Assembly: GCA_036873755.1 (NCBI GenBank)
Contig: JAVTVY010008156.1
Span: 186,001-250,000, forward strand
Reading direction: 5' to 3'
DNA: 64,000 bases
From: Hanleya hanleyi
Lineage: Eukaryota > Mollusca > Polyplacophora > Lepidopleurida > Hanleyidae
The notes under the pieces are model-generated. The model saw only the letters and a list, made by a program, of their open reading frames with translations. It searched no databases and had not been told where the DNA came from. The stretch's first letter is position 1, and every line of letters begins with the position of its first letter. The position numbers and the translations under genes were made by a program. Positions 45,080 through 58,685 of this stretch are shown piece after piece.

Positions 45080-45182
45080 CTCAACAAACCTCCGCGAATC
45101 CCCAAAATGCCTGCTTTCTATACTACGGCCAGACTGCGCATGTGCAAGATGATGAAAACGGACGATACATTAGTCCAGTCGG
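45080..45182 (-). repeat. Inverted piece of the promoter-like satellite within the C2H2 element
   Basis: In reverse complement this matches about 13080-13185 (actggactaa-gtatcgtccg, ctgcgcat, tctggccgtagtatagaaa, gcattttg). A (CTCA)n tract follows at 45187, equivalent to the gagt tract near the satellite. It links the C2H2 element and the satellite/(CAC)n hairpin region as relatives. Confidence 0.7.
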
Positions 45183-45439
45183 ATCCCACTCACTCACTCA
45201 CTCACTCACTTACAGGAAAGTACCCGGATGTAGGTCAGACAGGTCTAAACATGTTCCCCAGGGTCACGCCCGATTCACGTCTACCGGAAGTGACTTCATG
45301 CACCTACGTATCCCAACCCCAGATACAGAGTAGTCCACTTGCACTCATTGACCTTTGTGCACTTAAAGAGCATATTGACGCCCATTGACCCCAAGAGGTC
45401 AAAGATCAATGTGAATGAATATCCCGTGACTATACTTTG

Positions 45440-45990
45440 GGATAGGGTTGATAGGAGTTTTCCTCTATTGTAGGGGTAAATTCCGTGTTCCGGTTTTTAT
45501 ATATTTTTTTTCTGTGAAAACATGCACCCACCCGTAACTTGATAGACAGGCCCCGATAAGCCAGGGGACCGATATGACCCCTTTTAGATAGGGTTGATAG
45601 GAGTTTTCCCCTATTGTAGGGATAAAGTCCGTGTTCGGCTTTTTATAGTTTCGGGAACAAATCCTCATTTTACATTCACCCACCCATAACTTGATAGGCA
45701 GGTCCCGATAAGCCCGGGGACCGATATTAGCCCTTTTGGATGGGGTTGATAGGGGTTTTCCCCTATTTTAGGGGTAAAGTCCGTGTTCCGTTTTATATTT
45801 TTTCGGTTTTCGGGAACAAAGCCTCATTTTACATGCACCCACCCATGACTTGATAGGCAAACGCCGATAAGCCCGGGGACCGATATTAGGCCCTTTGGAT
45901 AAGGTTGATAGGTGTTTTCCCCTAGTTTAGGGATAAAGTCCGTGTTCCGCTTTTTTGTATTTTCGGGACAAATCCTAATTTTACATACAG
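45440..45990. repeat. 150-bp tandem repeats, copy 2
   Basis: Four units, starting near 45454, 45600, 45750 and 45910, with the same landmarks as 8487-8870. The copy 1 deletion ends at the start of the second unit. Confidence 0.75.
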
Positions 45991-46209
45991 CCACCCATGA
46001 TGGCCCTGGAGGAGCGTTTCACTTTGACGCCTCACTCGACCCAATCGGTCCACTAGAGGTCAGTACACGCATTCCTATCATTCAAATGACCTTGCACTAT
46101 AGATCACGTGACCTCCACGTGATGAAAAAAAAAAACAACAGATACAAGTCAGTACATGCATTTCATACAGTCAGTCATACCCAGAGTTGTCCACCTAGCC
46201 CCGGGTTAA

Positions 46210-47730
46210 TTTACGATCCCCTTTTTGTGTTCAAGCTCTGTATACGCAAATACCAGGTTAAATGAAAATGGAAATACCCCGATGGAACAAGAATGACGCA
46301 ATGGACTCCCCAGTGGGAAACCCTGTGGGGAAACCCCGGAATTTCCCCGCTTCAAGGTCACATGCCACCTGACATTTGCCGGAACTATTTTGGACCTCCA
46401 TGCCACCTGACGGATGCTAGAGTTACCTCCCCCGGCAAAATAAGGCTTTGAATCCACTTACTGTACTACTGTCATTCATTCATAATGGTTGGAGTAATAT
46501 TTTGAAAAAAATAATTGTCTGATTTCCAGTTCATGAACACATTAAAAAAATAAGTTTATAATCGATAAAATAAACTTAGAATAGTAAAGAATAACTCCAG
46601 TTTGATAGATGTGTATGAAAAAAAATGAAATTGATACTCAAATCTCTGTAGAAGTGAGCAACATAATGAATGTGCCTTTGTTTTTTTTCCGGCATGTTTA
46701 ATAAGATGTAAATGAGACAACTAGTTCAGAAATTGTGGAAAACCAAGCCATGGATGATCCAATTATTTGCTGGATACAATTATTTTACTTGAGCATTTCC
46801 CTATGCATAAACGTGGAGAAATGAGACCCCCGACTGAAAACACAAGTATATATTGTTTCTTATGAAATGGGTCACGAATTCACCTATGGCAGCCGGAACC
46901 TGAGGCTATTTTGGCGGTTTTGATGAACTCTAGTAACCGCCGTGTGATAGAAATTTTAGTCGAGAGTATCAGATTAAGCAGGTTTTGGTAGCTCAGGTGT
47001 TGACCTAGCAGAAATTAGCTTAGTAAGCTTCATTAGAACCGTATGAAAATCAAGGATGATATGTTTACAAAGTACGTTAAAAAATTGACCACTTATGTTT
47101 GGAAATATTTACGAACGATCCTGTTGCTGCTGCTGATCAAATGATGAATTGTAATCCCCACAGATAAATTGTTCTGTCAAAATGATATCTAATTGTAGAA
47201 TAAAAATCATAAAGAAATTTGGTGATTAAATATCTTACCCCAACGAATAAACTCTTAGAATATAAGTAAGAAGGTAACCTTTTATTTAATAATTTGTAAT
47301 ATTATTTGGATGACGATTCCCTTAAATTGGTAAAATTAATTGACATACAGGGAATTGAAGCGTTCAGAATGAAAATGTTCATGTTGGACACATTTAATCA
47401 ATTTCGTTTCCTTCCCAACATCAATCGAGATTATGACAGGAAATGTAAAAGCTATCCACGTTTTAGATGACGCCATTCAATTTATCTTATACAATGAATG
47501 GATTATACAAATGGCCTGATAAACTCACCTAAAATAATAAGCTATCGTGCGCCGAAGCTTGATTTTTATCTGGGGTAATAATATGCCTCGGAATCGACAT
47601 GCGTTTCTACCACGATTCTCTGTGTTGTGAGTCATGTGAATACACTCAAAATGTGCCACGATCGATAATCTTTAAAAAAGTGCGATTTCTACATTTCCAT
47701 TATCCAGATGTTCCACTGAGTAGCTTTACG
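46210..47730. other. Gene-free stretch, copy 2
   Basis: Counterpart of 9080-10590. Nothing recognised. Confidence 0.4.
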
Positions 47731-47737
47731 TAGTAAA

Positions 47738-49590
47738 GAAGTATTGTTACTCCGAATAACGGCAGAAAAGCCATATTTTGGTCAATATTTCGACATTTTT
47801 CATGTCATCATCAGGACTGATACACATACGGATTGCTTGAAATTGTAGTTGAAGGGCCGCTCCCCATACGGATTTCGCGGCCCATCAACTCAATGTTTTA
47901 TTTAAATTTCACGGCACATTTCTCCGTTCATTTAAAATCTTTTGCAGCGCTAGATATTAAAATAAATAATTAAATAATAAATAGCAATGAGAGCGCAGAG
48001 AAAGATACATGTATAAATAGAAGTAAAGAAGAATCGCTATGTACCAGTTGGTAAGTCTGTTATTGGTTAGGTTATACTGATAAATAATGAGTTGTTATAT
48101 TCGCGTGGATGATTCCTTTGTCTTGCATGGTACCCTCCATTAAAAAAACCGGGAGAACCATGGGCGTCTTCAGGATTTTTCGAGACGACTTCCCTAACGA
48201 CACCGTTGGGAACAGGGTGGGTTCTTCCAGAAATCTGTGCCTGTAACAATTGCTTGGAGTGTGTATTGGGGTACAGGACGGCAGGTCTACGTCCTATATT
48301 GCGTGAAAGTCAAAGGGTCATATTCTGTGTTGAGGCGTCAGCTCGGTGTCATCTATGGGGTAGCGTGTCTGGTGTGGTATAGGGTTGAGTATTCTGATTC
48401 TGGACGTTCTCGTTGTGCGGCGTTGTCACTCAAGGTGCTGTTGCTATTCATGTAATCGTCATCCGTCTGCTGTTTCAGGTCTTGTCTAGCCCGTCTGTAT
48501 CATATGAAATAGGTTTGTAGAGATTCGTGTTTTCTATTGTTTTTCGATGCAATACTTCGTTGCAGTAAAGTTGCTTGAATACGCGCCCTCGTGTCTAGAG
48601 CAACTAAACTCTGTAGTTCACCATCTATAATGCACTCTGAACTTTTGTGTGTCAAAAAAAATCTTTTATGGAATGGATTTACAAAAGGACTTGCACAACG
48701 TCTGATTGAGAAATTTAAGTCTAGCCAAAAAAGAAACCCTCCACAGACAACTTCAGACCGAAATGACGGTGATATTCCTAGGATTTGGCTGAGATTACCA
48801 TATTTAGGTAAATTTTGTGAACGTGTTGCGCGTAAATGCGTGTCAAAAATCAAAAAGCATCTTAAAAAGGATGTACGTTTTGTAGATTTATGGCAAACTA
48901 GACAAGTTAGCTATTACACATCTGACTCCTGACGAATAAAAAAAGCTTGATTATATACACATTTACATGCCCAGGTTGTAGTGCGGAGTACATAGGAAAA
49001 ACGGACCGATGCCTGACTGAACGACTCCGTGAGCATGCATCTGGTGTGGGTAGTGTTTTTGACAGTTAAATGTGAAGGTTTTCTCTATATACACAGCATG
49101 TTTCAACTACCTGACTCATTCTCTAATAAAAACAGTTCCAATTTCAAACCTCTAAATCACACACAATTGTAAAGTAATAGACAAAGCCAAACACTGGTAA
49201 GAAATACTATTTAAAGAAGCCCTTGCTCTTAGACGTACACGCCCGATGTTGAACGCTGGTCTACAAGCATCTAAAGAACTCACTTTATTCAACTAATCAC
49301 AATCTGTTCACTTATGTTCTTATCTTGTATATACAATCTTTGTAATAACAATCTGCGCATATGCTTACCAAGGACTATGTTATTTACCCTGAAAAGTGTT
49401 CACCTGGCTACTGTTGTACTACAATGCCTTTTGTATCTCCTTAGACCTGAATGGTTACATTTCTCACCTGTGTGGTATAGAATGTGTTGTTGAACATGTA
49501 TGTGAATCAGTCCTGACGATGACATATATCGAAATATTGACCAAAATATGGCTTTTCTGTCGTTATTCGGAGTAACAAGGCTTCTTTAAT
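47738..49590. mobile_element. Penelope-like element remnant with inverted ends, copy 2
   Basis: Counterpart of 10600-12455. Inverted segments at about 47738-47835 and 49495-49590 flank the GIY-YIG-containing coding remnant. The left segment here reads tcatcatcagg where copy 1 has tcatcgtcagg. Confidence 0.65.
48633..49297 (+). pseudogene. Penelope-like RT C-terminus and GIY-YIG endonuclease, copy 2
   Basis: The same linker and nuclease as copy 1, but here the linker frame reads through to WQTRQVSYYTS (copy 1 has a stop), and the zinc-like pair is kept as CPGCSAEYIGKTDRCLTERL. It is broken instead by a deletion after TS (near 48925) and by a deletion after VFD (near 49062) that introduces a stop. 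The C-terminal RTRPMLNAGLQASKELTLF follows in another frame. The two copies have decayed by different lesions since they separated. Confidence 0.78.
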
Positions 49591-49649
49591 TTTCCATTAA
49601 CATTGAGCTTATAGGAATGCCTTGATTTTGATAGTGAACATAGATTGGT

Positions 49650-50395
49650 TTGCGCATGCGCATTAGACAAAGTATATGGAAATAGACGTTTTGGGGTCTA
49701 GGTGGACCACTAGTGGTCCGATGGAGTCGAGTGTGGTATCAATGTGAAGCATTCGTGAAGGAGCATCCGACGGGCTGGGTGTGACGTGGAACCGACGTCA
49801 TTCTGCGCATGCACAGTAGACAAAGGGTATGGAAATAGACGTTTTGGGGTCTAGGTGGACCGCTAGTGGTCTGATGGAGTCGAGTGAGGTATCAATGTGA
49901 AGCATTCGTAATGGAGCATCCGACAGGATGAGTGTGATGTGAAACTGACGTCATTCTGCGCATGCACAGTAGACAAAGTATATGGAAATAGACGTTTTGG
50001 GGTCTAGGTGGACCACTGGTGGTCCGATGGAGTCGAGTGTGATATCAATGTGAAGCATTCGTGACGGAGCATCCAACGGGATGGGTGTGTATTCCATCAT
50101 TCTGCGCATGCGCGGTAGACAAAGTGTATTGGAATGGACGTTTTGGAGTCGAGGTGGGCCACTATTGGTCAGATTGGGCCGAGTGAGGTATCAATGTGAC
50201 GCATTCGTTAGGGAGCATCCGACTGGACTAACGTATCGTCCGTTTTCAATAATCTGCGCATGCGTAGTCTGGCCGTAGTATAGAAAACAGGCATTTTGAG
50301 GATGCTTAGGGGTGTGTTTGGGGTAGAGATGGACCACTATTGGTCCATTTTTGTGGTTTTGTGGTGTGGGTTCTGCGCATGTGTGTGATGTGTGA
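49650..50395. repeat. Promoter-like 150-bp satellite, six units, copy 2
   Basis: Single-copy counterpart of 12513-13275, with the same order of units, NRF-1-like tgcgcatgcgc palindromes, CRE sites and gaccactagtggtc palindromes. Confidence 0.8.
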
Positions 50396-50711
50396 CGTCA
50401 CTTCCGGTTTCTATGACCAAAAAATACCCCGAACACAGAAGAGTTCCAATTTTTCCTTAGACATTAGACGTATGGAATGCATGTACTGACTTTCAACATC
50501 CGGGTTTCCCAGTGGGTTTTCCCCATGTTTTACATTCGGGGACCCTGGTTTTACATCAGGGTCCTCTTCATCAACTGGGTTGTTACATCCGTGGAACATG
50601 CGACGAGAGAGTGAGTGAGTGAGTGAGTGAGTGAGTGAATGAGAGTGAGTGAGTGGGTGAGGCGTGACCAACGTCCGTGAGGCGTGCCCAACGCCCGCCT
50701 TAACGCCAGTA

Positions 50712-50763
50712 CCACCACCACCACTACCACCACCACCACTACCACACACCACAACCACCACCA

Positions 50764-50794
<31 letters not shown>

Positions 50795-51090
50795 ACACAC
50801 CACCACGACTACCACCTCCACCACCGCCTACCGTTGGCGGGCGTCAACGCCCGGTAGTGGTGGTAGCTCCCGTGTGGCAGAGCTCCGATCCAAGAGCTCT
50901 GCCACACGGGAGCTACCACCACCACCGGGCGTTGACGCCCGTCAACGGCAGGTGGTGGTGGTTGAAGTGTGTGATGGTGGTGATGGTGTGTGGTGGTGGT
51001 AGTGTGTGGTAGTGGTGGTGGTGGAGGTAGTGGTGCTGGTGGTGGTGGTGGTGGTGTTGGTGGTACTGGTGGTGGTGGTGTTGGTGGTGG
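50712..51090. repeat. Giant (CAC)n/(GTG)n hairpin, copy 2
   Basis: The core 55-base arms with the 8-base loop lie at 50831-50948, flanked by (CAC)n and (GTG)n arms that are slightly longer than in copy 1. The core sequence is unchanged. Confidence 0.9.
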
Positions 51091-51269
51091 AGTAGGTGAT
51101 GGTGTCTGTACATATAGGGATTCGCGCACACACAGACACAAACACACACGTCACGTCCGTCGATGTACACAGATGAACACGCATGCATGCGGGGCCGCCA
51201 TCAGGGTCCAGGCAGCATCACAAGATGAAGGTCCGGTCCGAGGGTGGATACAGACTGAGGCTAATACAC

Positions 51270-51339
51270 GACTCGTGGCGTGATGGATAACGCGTCTGCC
51301 TCTAGATAAAGCGACCCGGATTCAATTCCCGCTGTGACC
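51270..51339 (+). repeat. tRNA-Arg(TCT)-derived segment, copy 2
   Basis: Third instance of the tRNA-Arg-like segment, with one change in the 3' part (gctgtgacc). Not a functional tRNA, because the acceptor stem does not pair. Confidence 0.6.
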
Positions 51340-51795
51340 TTTCAATTCTCCCACTGTATGGAGAAACTGAGGATTCCCCACTGGTCATTTAACATGGACA
51401 AATATAGGGCAATATTGTCGGGGACACTGCGGAATACCTTGGATGCTTCGGAAGGGCAGATAAAGGCTATATATTCTCACGCTGCCGGAGATGACTACGC
51501 ATCATATTCCCGGACATTGCCGAAGATGACCGAACATTATATTCCCGGAGATTGCCGAACATTGCCGAACATTCCAGATGATTCTCACGAAAACCCGAAT
51601 GTCGGGACAACATTGCGGAGGCGTGTTCCTGGAACCGGAAGCGACCGCAGCACCGCCGGAACCGGAAGCGACCGCATCACCGCGGAGGAAATGCGCAGGG
51701 GTCAAAGGTCACTTCCGATACGAAACAGGGGAGATAACCAGGAATTGTTCAAAGAGAGTTATCTGTCCTTAAATAGGGTTCAATTTGCACTTGAT

Positions 51796-52106
51796 ATACC
51801 ACAAAATTACTGCTTTTTCTGCGAGGAAAAGTGAGTAAAAAACTATTTTAGACTTATTCAAAAGTTGTGTTTTTCTGTATGGATAAGTGGGTAAACCCTA
51901 TTTTATTTCATATCAGATTATTATTTACTGATTTATCATGCAGTATGCAAAATCAAAAAATCTGATCGAAAAATCAGCAAAAAATGCATTTTTTGAAAAT
52001 GACGTCATCATGACGGTCATCTTAGACTTTGTTTTTACATTTTCTAGTAGATTTTGACTCAAAGATATAGTGACGTAAGTTTCAGTCCACTACCTTAGAG
52101 GATAGC
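51796..52106 (-). repeat. Interspersed repeat family A, copy 2, member 1
   Basis: Counterpart of 16405-16715. Confidence 0.65.
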
Positions 52107-52506
52107 AAAAATAGATAGAGTATAGAAGGATATAGAGTATAGAAGGATATTGCTGCCTTTTGCAACCGGGAACTACTTTTGATCTGACCTGCTGGTATGA
52201 AAATTTTAGGCATTCTGAACAACACCCCACATTTTTACAGTGGCGCGGGGCAGAGGAGAGATCGACTTTGCTATGCGCTTGCTCAGTTCCGTTCTCAGAC
52301 TTATCTTAGGCTTATAGTTTATGACGACATGTACACACGAACAATTATCCCTGGCTCTGATAGGTGTTCGTGTTATTTTGTGGCCAATTGAAAGGATATG
52401 TGACGACAATACGGGAATAACTCCCTTGTGTATGATGGTAATCAAGCTGGATTTTTTTTTCAATCCAAAACCTGCTAAATCAGATTTTTATAAAAAGTTT
52501 ACATAC

Positions 52507-52873
52507 TGAAATATCAGCCTTGAAAAAGTTGCGATGCTCCGTTGTATAAAAATGGAGATATGGTTGATCAAAATGTACTTCGCGGCCTGATTTGGTATTT
52601 TTGAGGCATTTACAGTGAGGATTTCCTCTTGTAGCAAAAATGTGACACCTCAAACCAAAATAATTTTGGCGCACAATAGATTAGGAAGTTTGCGTATTGG
52701 AAAGAACCACGAATGGTTTTGGTTTGAGGTGTCATATTTTTGCTACAAAAGAAAAAAAACATGAAAATGCCTAAAAATACCAAAATAAGCCCGGGAGCAC
52801 ATTTTGGTCAACCATATCTCCATTTTATGCAACCGAATATCTCAGTTTTTTTCGAAGGGGATATTTCAGTATG
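52507..52873. repeat. Fold-back (MITE-like) element, copy 2
   Basis: Counterpart of 17116-17482, with an A-run change in the right arm near 52745. Confidence 0.7.
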
Positions 52874-52879
52874 AAAACT

Positions 52880-55380
52880 TCAAGAAAAATCATATTTGGC
52901 AGGTTTTAAGTGAAAAAAAATCGACTTTATTACCGTAACACACAAAGGAGTTTTTCGTATGTAAACGTCACATATCATTTTGCCGTATCTCGCAATACAC
53001 AAGTAGGGGCCTACCAATTTTCATCGAACATTGTAAACTTGTCAATGAAAACTTGGTCGTGTATATCAGTCCTGATACAGGTGATGCTTAAACATCACTA
53101 AATACCATAAATTATTGATAGTACTGTTTCCACTCAATTTTCGCATACAACATTACACATGCCAAAATGATGTGTTCAAACTTGTAAACAATATTAAAAA
53201 GATATAGGTTATTCGTAATTGTGTGCGACATGCCCCCAAGTTGCCATGTACTACAGCACCCAGGAATTACCATAAAACAAAACAAATCGTGTCAAATCGT
53301 AAAACCTTTCTACCGCGAACTACATGTATGCACAATGAGAGCTGTAAATGTGAAGCTGGCTAAATTTCATGAATAGTTTATTCAAATCAACTGAAGCTAT
53401 TTGTTTTGGTTGGATACGGCACTAAATGATATGAAATAGACAAAGCCAGAAGTGAGAGAAAGAAGCATTCTCTGCCTGCTTCCAGGCTTTGCCTGTTTCA
53501 TATTATTCAATAGATATCTGCTATGTGCTATCTCTTGTTGTTGAGTATATTTCTTTAGCTATCTTTATTTTAATTACTGTTGAACAGCAGGTAGGCGACA
53601 CTATTACAATAACTGTTCCATTAGCAAATCTGGTCGTGGATTAACTACGGCTCCAAAGGTATACCTGCGGTGTGGAAACAAGGAAATACCTGGAAGTCAT
53701 GGGCAGAGGTGAGCATGTCAAGTTATGTGAAATGCCAACGCATTTGTAATCTTGCAACTTACGGGAACGCCCCAGAACCAAATTGTTCATTCTGATTCGT
53801 CAGCCAGATTGCGGCAGTGAAATTGTAGAATATGTAAGCTAACGGGCTGCTTCGCAATGGAAAATCTTTCCATCTGCTATGTTAAAAATCGAAATGGCAT
53901 GACGTTACATTAGGCTTGGTTTTCAGTTTTCTGACCCGTCACCCACAGGTAAGTTCATCCAGATCGTTTTGATGTTATGAGCAATCCACACTGAACTGCT
54001 CGATCGCATGGAAACTACTGAATTTATATGTTTATACGGAAATCACTTTTATTTCCACGCAGGCTCGTCGCAGGTGCACGTACCGTAACTGTTATTCCGC
54101 TGTGAAAGCCATACAGAAATCGTCTGTTACCGGGTCAGAAATCGTCTGTTACCGTACGTATTTTAAAATGTTTCTATAATATTCGACTCTCAAATATATC
54201 AAAACCCCCTTTCCAAATTGTAATCGGAAAAATCTGGGCCAGTTTGATTGGCCGCCGTAATTGTGTCGGGGCGGATGACCCTATTTCTAGTGGTTCAATG
54301 AAAAAAATGGTAGGGAATGTATGCTGAATTTTTTTTTACATGTTTGGGTGGAAAGGCCAGGCTACCTGGTATGGTGGGTCATTTGTGGCGGCGAATATTA
54401 GGGAATATTGTTTTCTCAAGATATGCTCTGCCGATTTACTACATATCAAGTAAGGCGATTATTTGGTGGCCAGTGACCTCAAGGGACAAGACCACTATTA
54501 AAAATAGTCCGGCAACCTCTGCCAGAGAAGTGAATTGTTTTCAATATTTTTTCCAGTCTCTGTTGGGAGGAATAATTGAAGGCCAGTGGTAGGTGATTGG
54601 AGTATGATATGTGTTTGCTTCCGCTGTGAGTTTGATTTTAACTCAAGGCCTAATAAGGAGTTGCTAAGAGGGGCTATTTGGATGCCTGTGCACCGCTTTC
54701 TGAAAGCAGAGAAAAAAAACAAAATTATGACGTCATTTGTACGAGCGCGCATAACTCAAAATTCCGATGGGCAACCCCCGTCAAGAAGCCTGTCCGGTTG
54801 TAGCACTTGAATAAAAGTACTTCTTGCAGAAATATGGGAGTCTAAACTTAATTAATGAATCGAGGAGATGCAATTACGTTAACAGTTTTTAACATTGCCG
54901 CCAATGTAAATTGTAATAGTGGTCCGACCCCCCAAGCCATTGTGCAGTGGCGCGTAACGGCGTATAACTAACACATGGAATAAATAGAATCCATTCACAA
55001 TAGTCACCGGTATGAAAACACGAGGCGACACATACTCGATATAATATGAATGGGGTTAGCTGTCCAGTACATTCAGTTCAACCACGGTGGAAATAGTAAA
55101 CTGAATATGCTAAACAGTGAATTCATTTCAGATCGCTCAGTTTTGTTTCTTTTTTTGTGAACACTAGTTCATGGTACATACACAGACCCACATACGGGTA
55201 CGGGTATCCGGGTAAAAAAAGCCTTAGGCCTATACATCAGCATAGTAGCCTGCTCGCGTTTCGAAGCAATTTTCTGGCCCTGCGAGACACACCGTACAGC
55301 TAGGTAAGTCCAGTCTGTAAAGATGTTACGATCGACTTTTAATTATATGGCCGTCGCAGGGATTTTATGAAAGGGGCCGT
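52880..55380. other. Gene-free stretch, copy 2
   Basis: Counterpart of 17490-20530 without the 560-bp piece. The deletion junction lies near 54110-54150, where gaaatcgtctgttaccg is present twice. Confidence 0.5.
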
Positions 55381-55381
55381 T

Positions 55382-55505
55382 TCCTGTGTCTAAACCTGTT
55401 CCTTTGCGTGTCCCTGTACCTGTCCCTCTCTCTGTCTGTGACCCTGTATCTGTTCGTGTCCGTGTCCCTCCCTCCCTGTCTCTGTCCGTGTCCGTGTTCC
55501 CGTCC
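55382..55505. repeat. CCTGT-rich minisatellite, copy 2
   Basis: Counterpart of 20538-20662. A nearby 22-base duplication (ctgcccacagattcacggtc) occurs at about 55540-55585. Confidence 0.8.
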
Positions 55506-56616
55506 GCAAAAAAAGTAAAGCAAAGTTTTGGACATTTTTATCTGCCCACAGATTCACGGTCTCACCATCTGCCCACAGATTCACGGTCTCACCATTTGCC
55601 CCCCTGAACTAATCGGGACATGTATCTGAAAAAAAAAACAAAAAAACAACAACACATAAGTTTCGATATCTACCAGTAACTTTCATTTATGAAACTTTAA
55701 ATGGGTATCACGTGGTTATTATGCAAATGAGCATGCGCCGCTGAGCATTAACGCACGTGTAGCTATAATATCACTAGTCATCAATTTATATAACAAGAAA
55801 AAGAGGCAGGTTTTCAAAACCTCAAGCCACAAATAAAAACAGACCCCGTGTTCGGACATACAGGTCTCAACACTCGATACGATCGACTTTTATTTTCTTT
55901 ACATCAGGCAATGTCCGTGAAACGGGAAAAATTTAAATGATTCTGTTTAGTCAATGCTACAAAATGAATAGGATTCCGTTATTGTTAAAACTGCCACTAT
56001 TACAAGACAGATTAATTAAAATAGAAGTTTTTAATGTTAAGTAAAGAAATATAAACAGCCGATATTTCGGCTGCGAACATTAGATTATTATATTTCTAAT
56101 TAACGCCTGTCCGCTTATCAAACCACTGTGTTTGAACACCTGTGGTAGAAGCCGCATGTGAAGTTTTAACACAAGGTGGAAGTGCGTGTATCTGTCTGAC
56201 ACCGCATGTATATAGTGCTACATTTTAAAACCACATTTGTTCAAACCGCTATCAAGCCGAGTGGACTGTTCAAACAGAACGTATTATCGTATCAATCTAA
56301 TTAAAATTAAATCGTATCTGCTGCCCCATTCGAATATGTCGCTTGTGGGATCTAACCGGCTCGAATTAACGTGAGTGTCGACCAATCCCGAGAACTCTTC
56401 ATAGTGCTTTGAAGGGAACATAATGGTCGGGGCTTTCGGTTTGGCTCAGTCGGATAAGGCGTCACGCTGGCGGAGTACCTTCTGATGTTGCCGCAGTCCC
56501 GCCAGATTGGCACCATAATAATGCGGGGTAGAAATATGGACTGGTCCTCGGCATAAACCTTGGGTTAAAGTGGATATGATGACCCTGAGCATTGCTCGGA
56601 TATTCATTCATTAACC

Positions 56617-57000
56617 CTATCTGGTCTGGGCTTTTTGGGACGTATCCTGGCCTGAGAGGGGGAGGAATGGGGGGAGGGGGCATTTTGCCCCCTCCCCCGT
56701 AATTATTTTTCTTACCCCTTGAGCTAGGGAGCTGAAACTTCCCACACCATACCCTTGGGTCAAGCTCTACCAGAAAATGTAAAAAATCCAAGATGGTCGC
56801 CTTGATGACGTCACATTGACGTCATTTTCAAAAACGACATTTTTTGATCGATTTTTCGATCAGATTTTCCGATTTTTTTTATTTATGCAATTTCTCCGCA
56901 AAAACTGCATGATAAATTAGCAATTATTAATGTGATGTGAAATTAAATAGTGTTTGTCCACTTTTCATCGCGCAAAAGCAGAAATTTTGAAGAACCATGA
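56617..57000 (+). repeat. Interspersed repeat family A, copy 2, member 2
   Basis: Counterpart of 21745-22125. Confidence 0.75.
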
Positions 57001-57006
57001 CAAAAA

Positions 57007-57411
57007 ACTCCCAAACTCCGAACAGCGCATGTCAGCTGAACGACTATCGTCTGGCTACAAACACTGCCCGCAATTGAAAATATCGTTAACACGCTCTCAG
57101 CGTTGAGATTACTCCGAAATATATACCTTCCTTCTTTCCGCTAAACGCCTTTGTTTCATCAACCAAATATATCCCAAAAGTATTTAATAAATAGCTTACA
57201 CCGAAAAAGAAGTTAAATGTTTGATTTTCTCGCCGTTCACAACGAATCTATTTGCGTAGAGAGCTGCATACATGTATGTGCGTGATTAGTCCCATCGTAA
57301 CAACCCCACGTGTTCCCTGGTCTTCGAATCTGTGCTAGAGCATTCGACTGCGGGTAGTGCTTGTAGCCAGACGATAGTCGTTCAGCTGACATGCGCTGTT
57401 CGGAGTTTGCG
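57007..57411. repeat. Fold-back element, about 65-bp arms, copy 2
   Basis: Counterpart of 22131-22537. Here the right arm reads tgcttgtagccagacg, matching the left arm slightly better than in copy 1. Confidence 0.8.
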
Positions 57412-58305
57412 GTACCCCACGTGGTCGCCATCTTGAATTTACCAATGATCCTTCTGCTCAAGGGGGTGTCATGCAAATAGGCTCAAAATAAATGACCCCA
57501 ATATTATTAACTATAAAGTCACGGAGGTTCAGTTCCTCATTTTTTGTCGTTCCGGTTTTTCATGTAAGAAATAGAAAAAAACCAATTTGGTCGAACATTT
57601 CGGATGCAAAAACTAGATTATTATATTTTCCAAAGATATTACACTTTCCAAAACAACTGATTAGCTGATATTCTGAAATTATCAATTGCATTAACCCATG
57701 GGCCATAGGGCTGAAACTTTCATTACTATATATTTGTATGCCTCCTTGTGGCTTTGTACTCAATATAGTTCCAAGCTGAGAGGGAAGACGGCCTTGGTGT
57801 AAGACCTCCCATTAAAGATGTACAGTATGAGCGTGTATGCGTGTTAGGCAAGTGGTCTATCCTATAATTTCCTATGGTGGATTTAGACGAATCAACTGAA
57901 AATTTATTTTTCCACGGCACGTGATACTTATGTGGTTAAAAGGGGTTAATGCGACCACAGCGATTTTGGCGCGCTTTTTTGACTGACCGGGATTGATTGA
58001 GTTGTGATACATGTAGATGTTACGTAAACGGTTTGAAAGGATTGTTAGTACGCAGATCAATCATTCTTGTAGGTTCTGTGGGTCAATTGGCCTGAAACCT
58101 GATGACGTAGGCCCCCAACATCCTTGAGAAATAAATCCCACTGCTATCCCTTAATGCAATGCAGGCCCCCAACATCCGTGGCAATTAAATGGCTGAGGAT
58201 CGTTATACAATTCAATTAGCATGCCACCTCCCTCGTGTAACGTGACATCAACTTAATTGCCATCGCGAGGACCCTGGACTGGCTCATTCGTAAGAGCAAG
58301 CTTTA

Positions 58306-58685
58306 ATCCTATCTGGCCTGGGCTTTTTGGGGCCTGTTGTGGCCTGGGGGGTGAGGCGAAATGCCCCCCCCCCTATTTATTTTCTTACCCCTTAAGCTAG
58401 GGCGCTGAATCTTACCACACTATACCCTTGGGTCAAGGTCTACCAGAAAATGTAAAAATAAATCCAAGATGGCCGTTTTGATGACGTCACAGTGGCGTCA
58501 TTTTCAAAAACGGCATATTTGGTCGATTTTTCAGTCAGATATTTAGATTTTTTTTAATGCAATTTTGCCTCCAAAACTGCATGATAAATTAGTAAATATT
58601 TATGCGCTGTGAAATAAAATAGTTTTTGCCCACTTTTCATCGAGGAAAAGCAGAAATTTTGAAGAAATATCACAAAACGTCTGTA
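58306..58685 (+). repeat. Interspersed repeat family A, copy 2, member 3
   Basis: Counterpart of 23445-23825. Confidence 0.75.
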
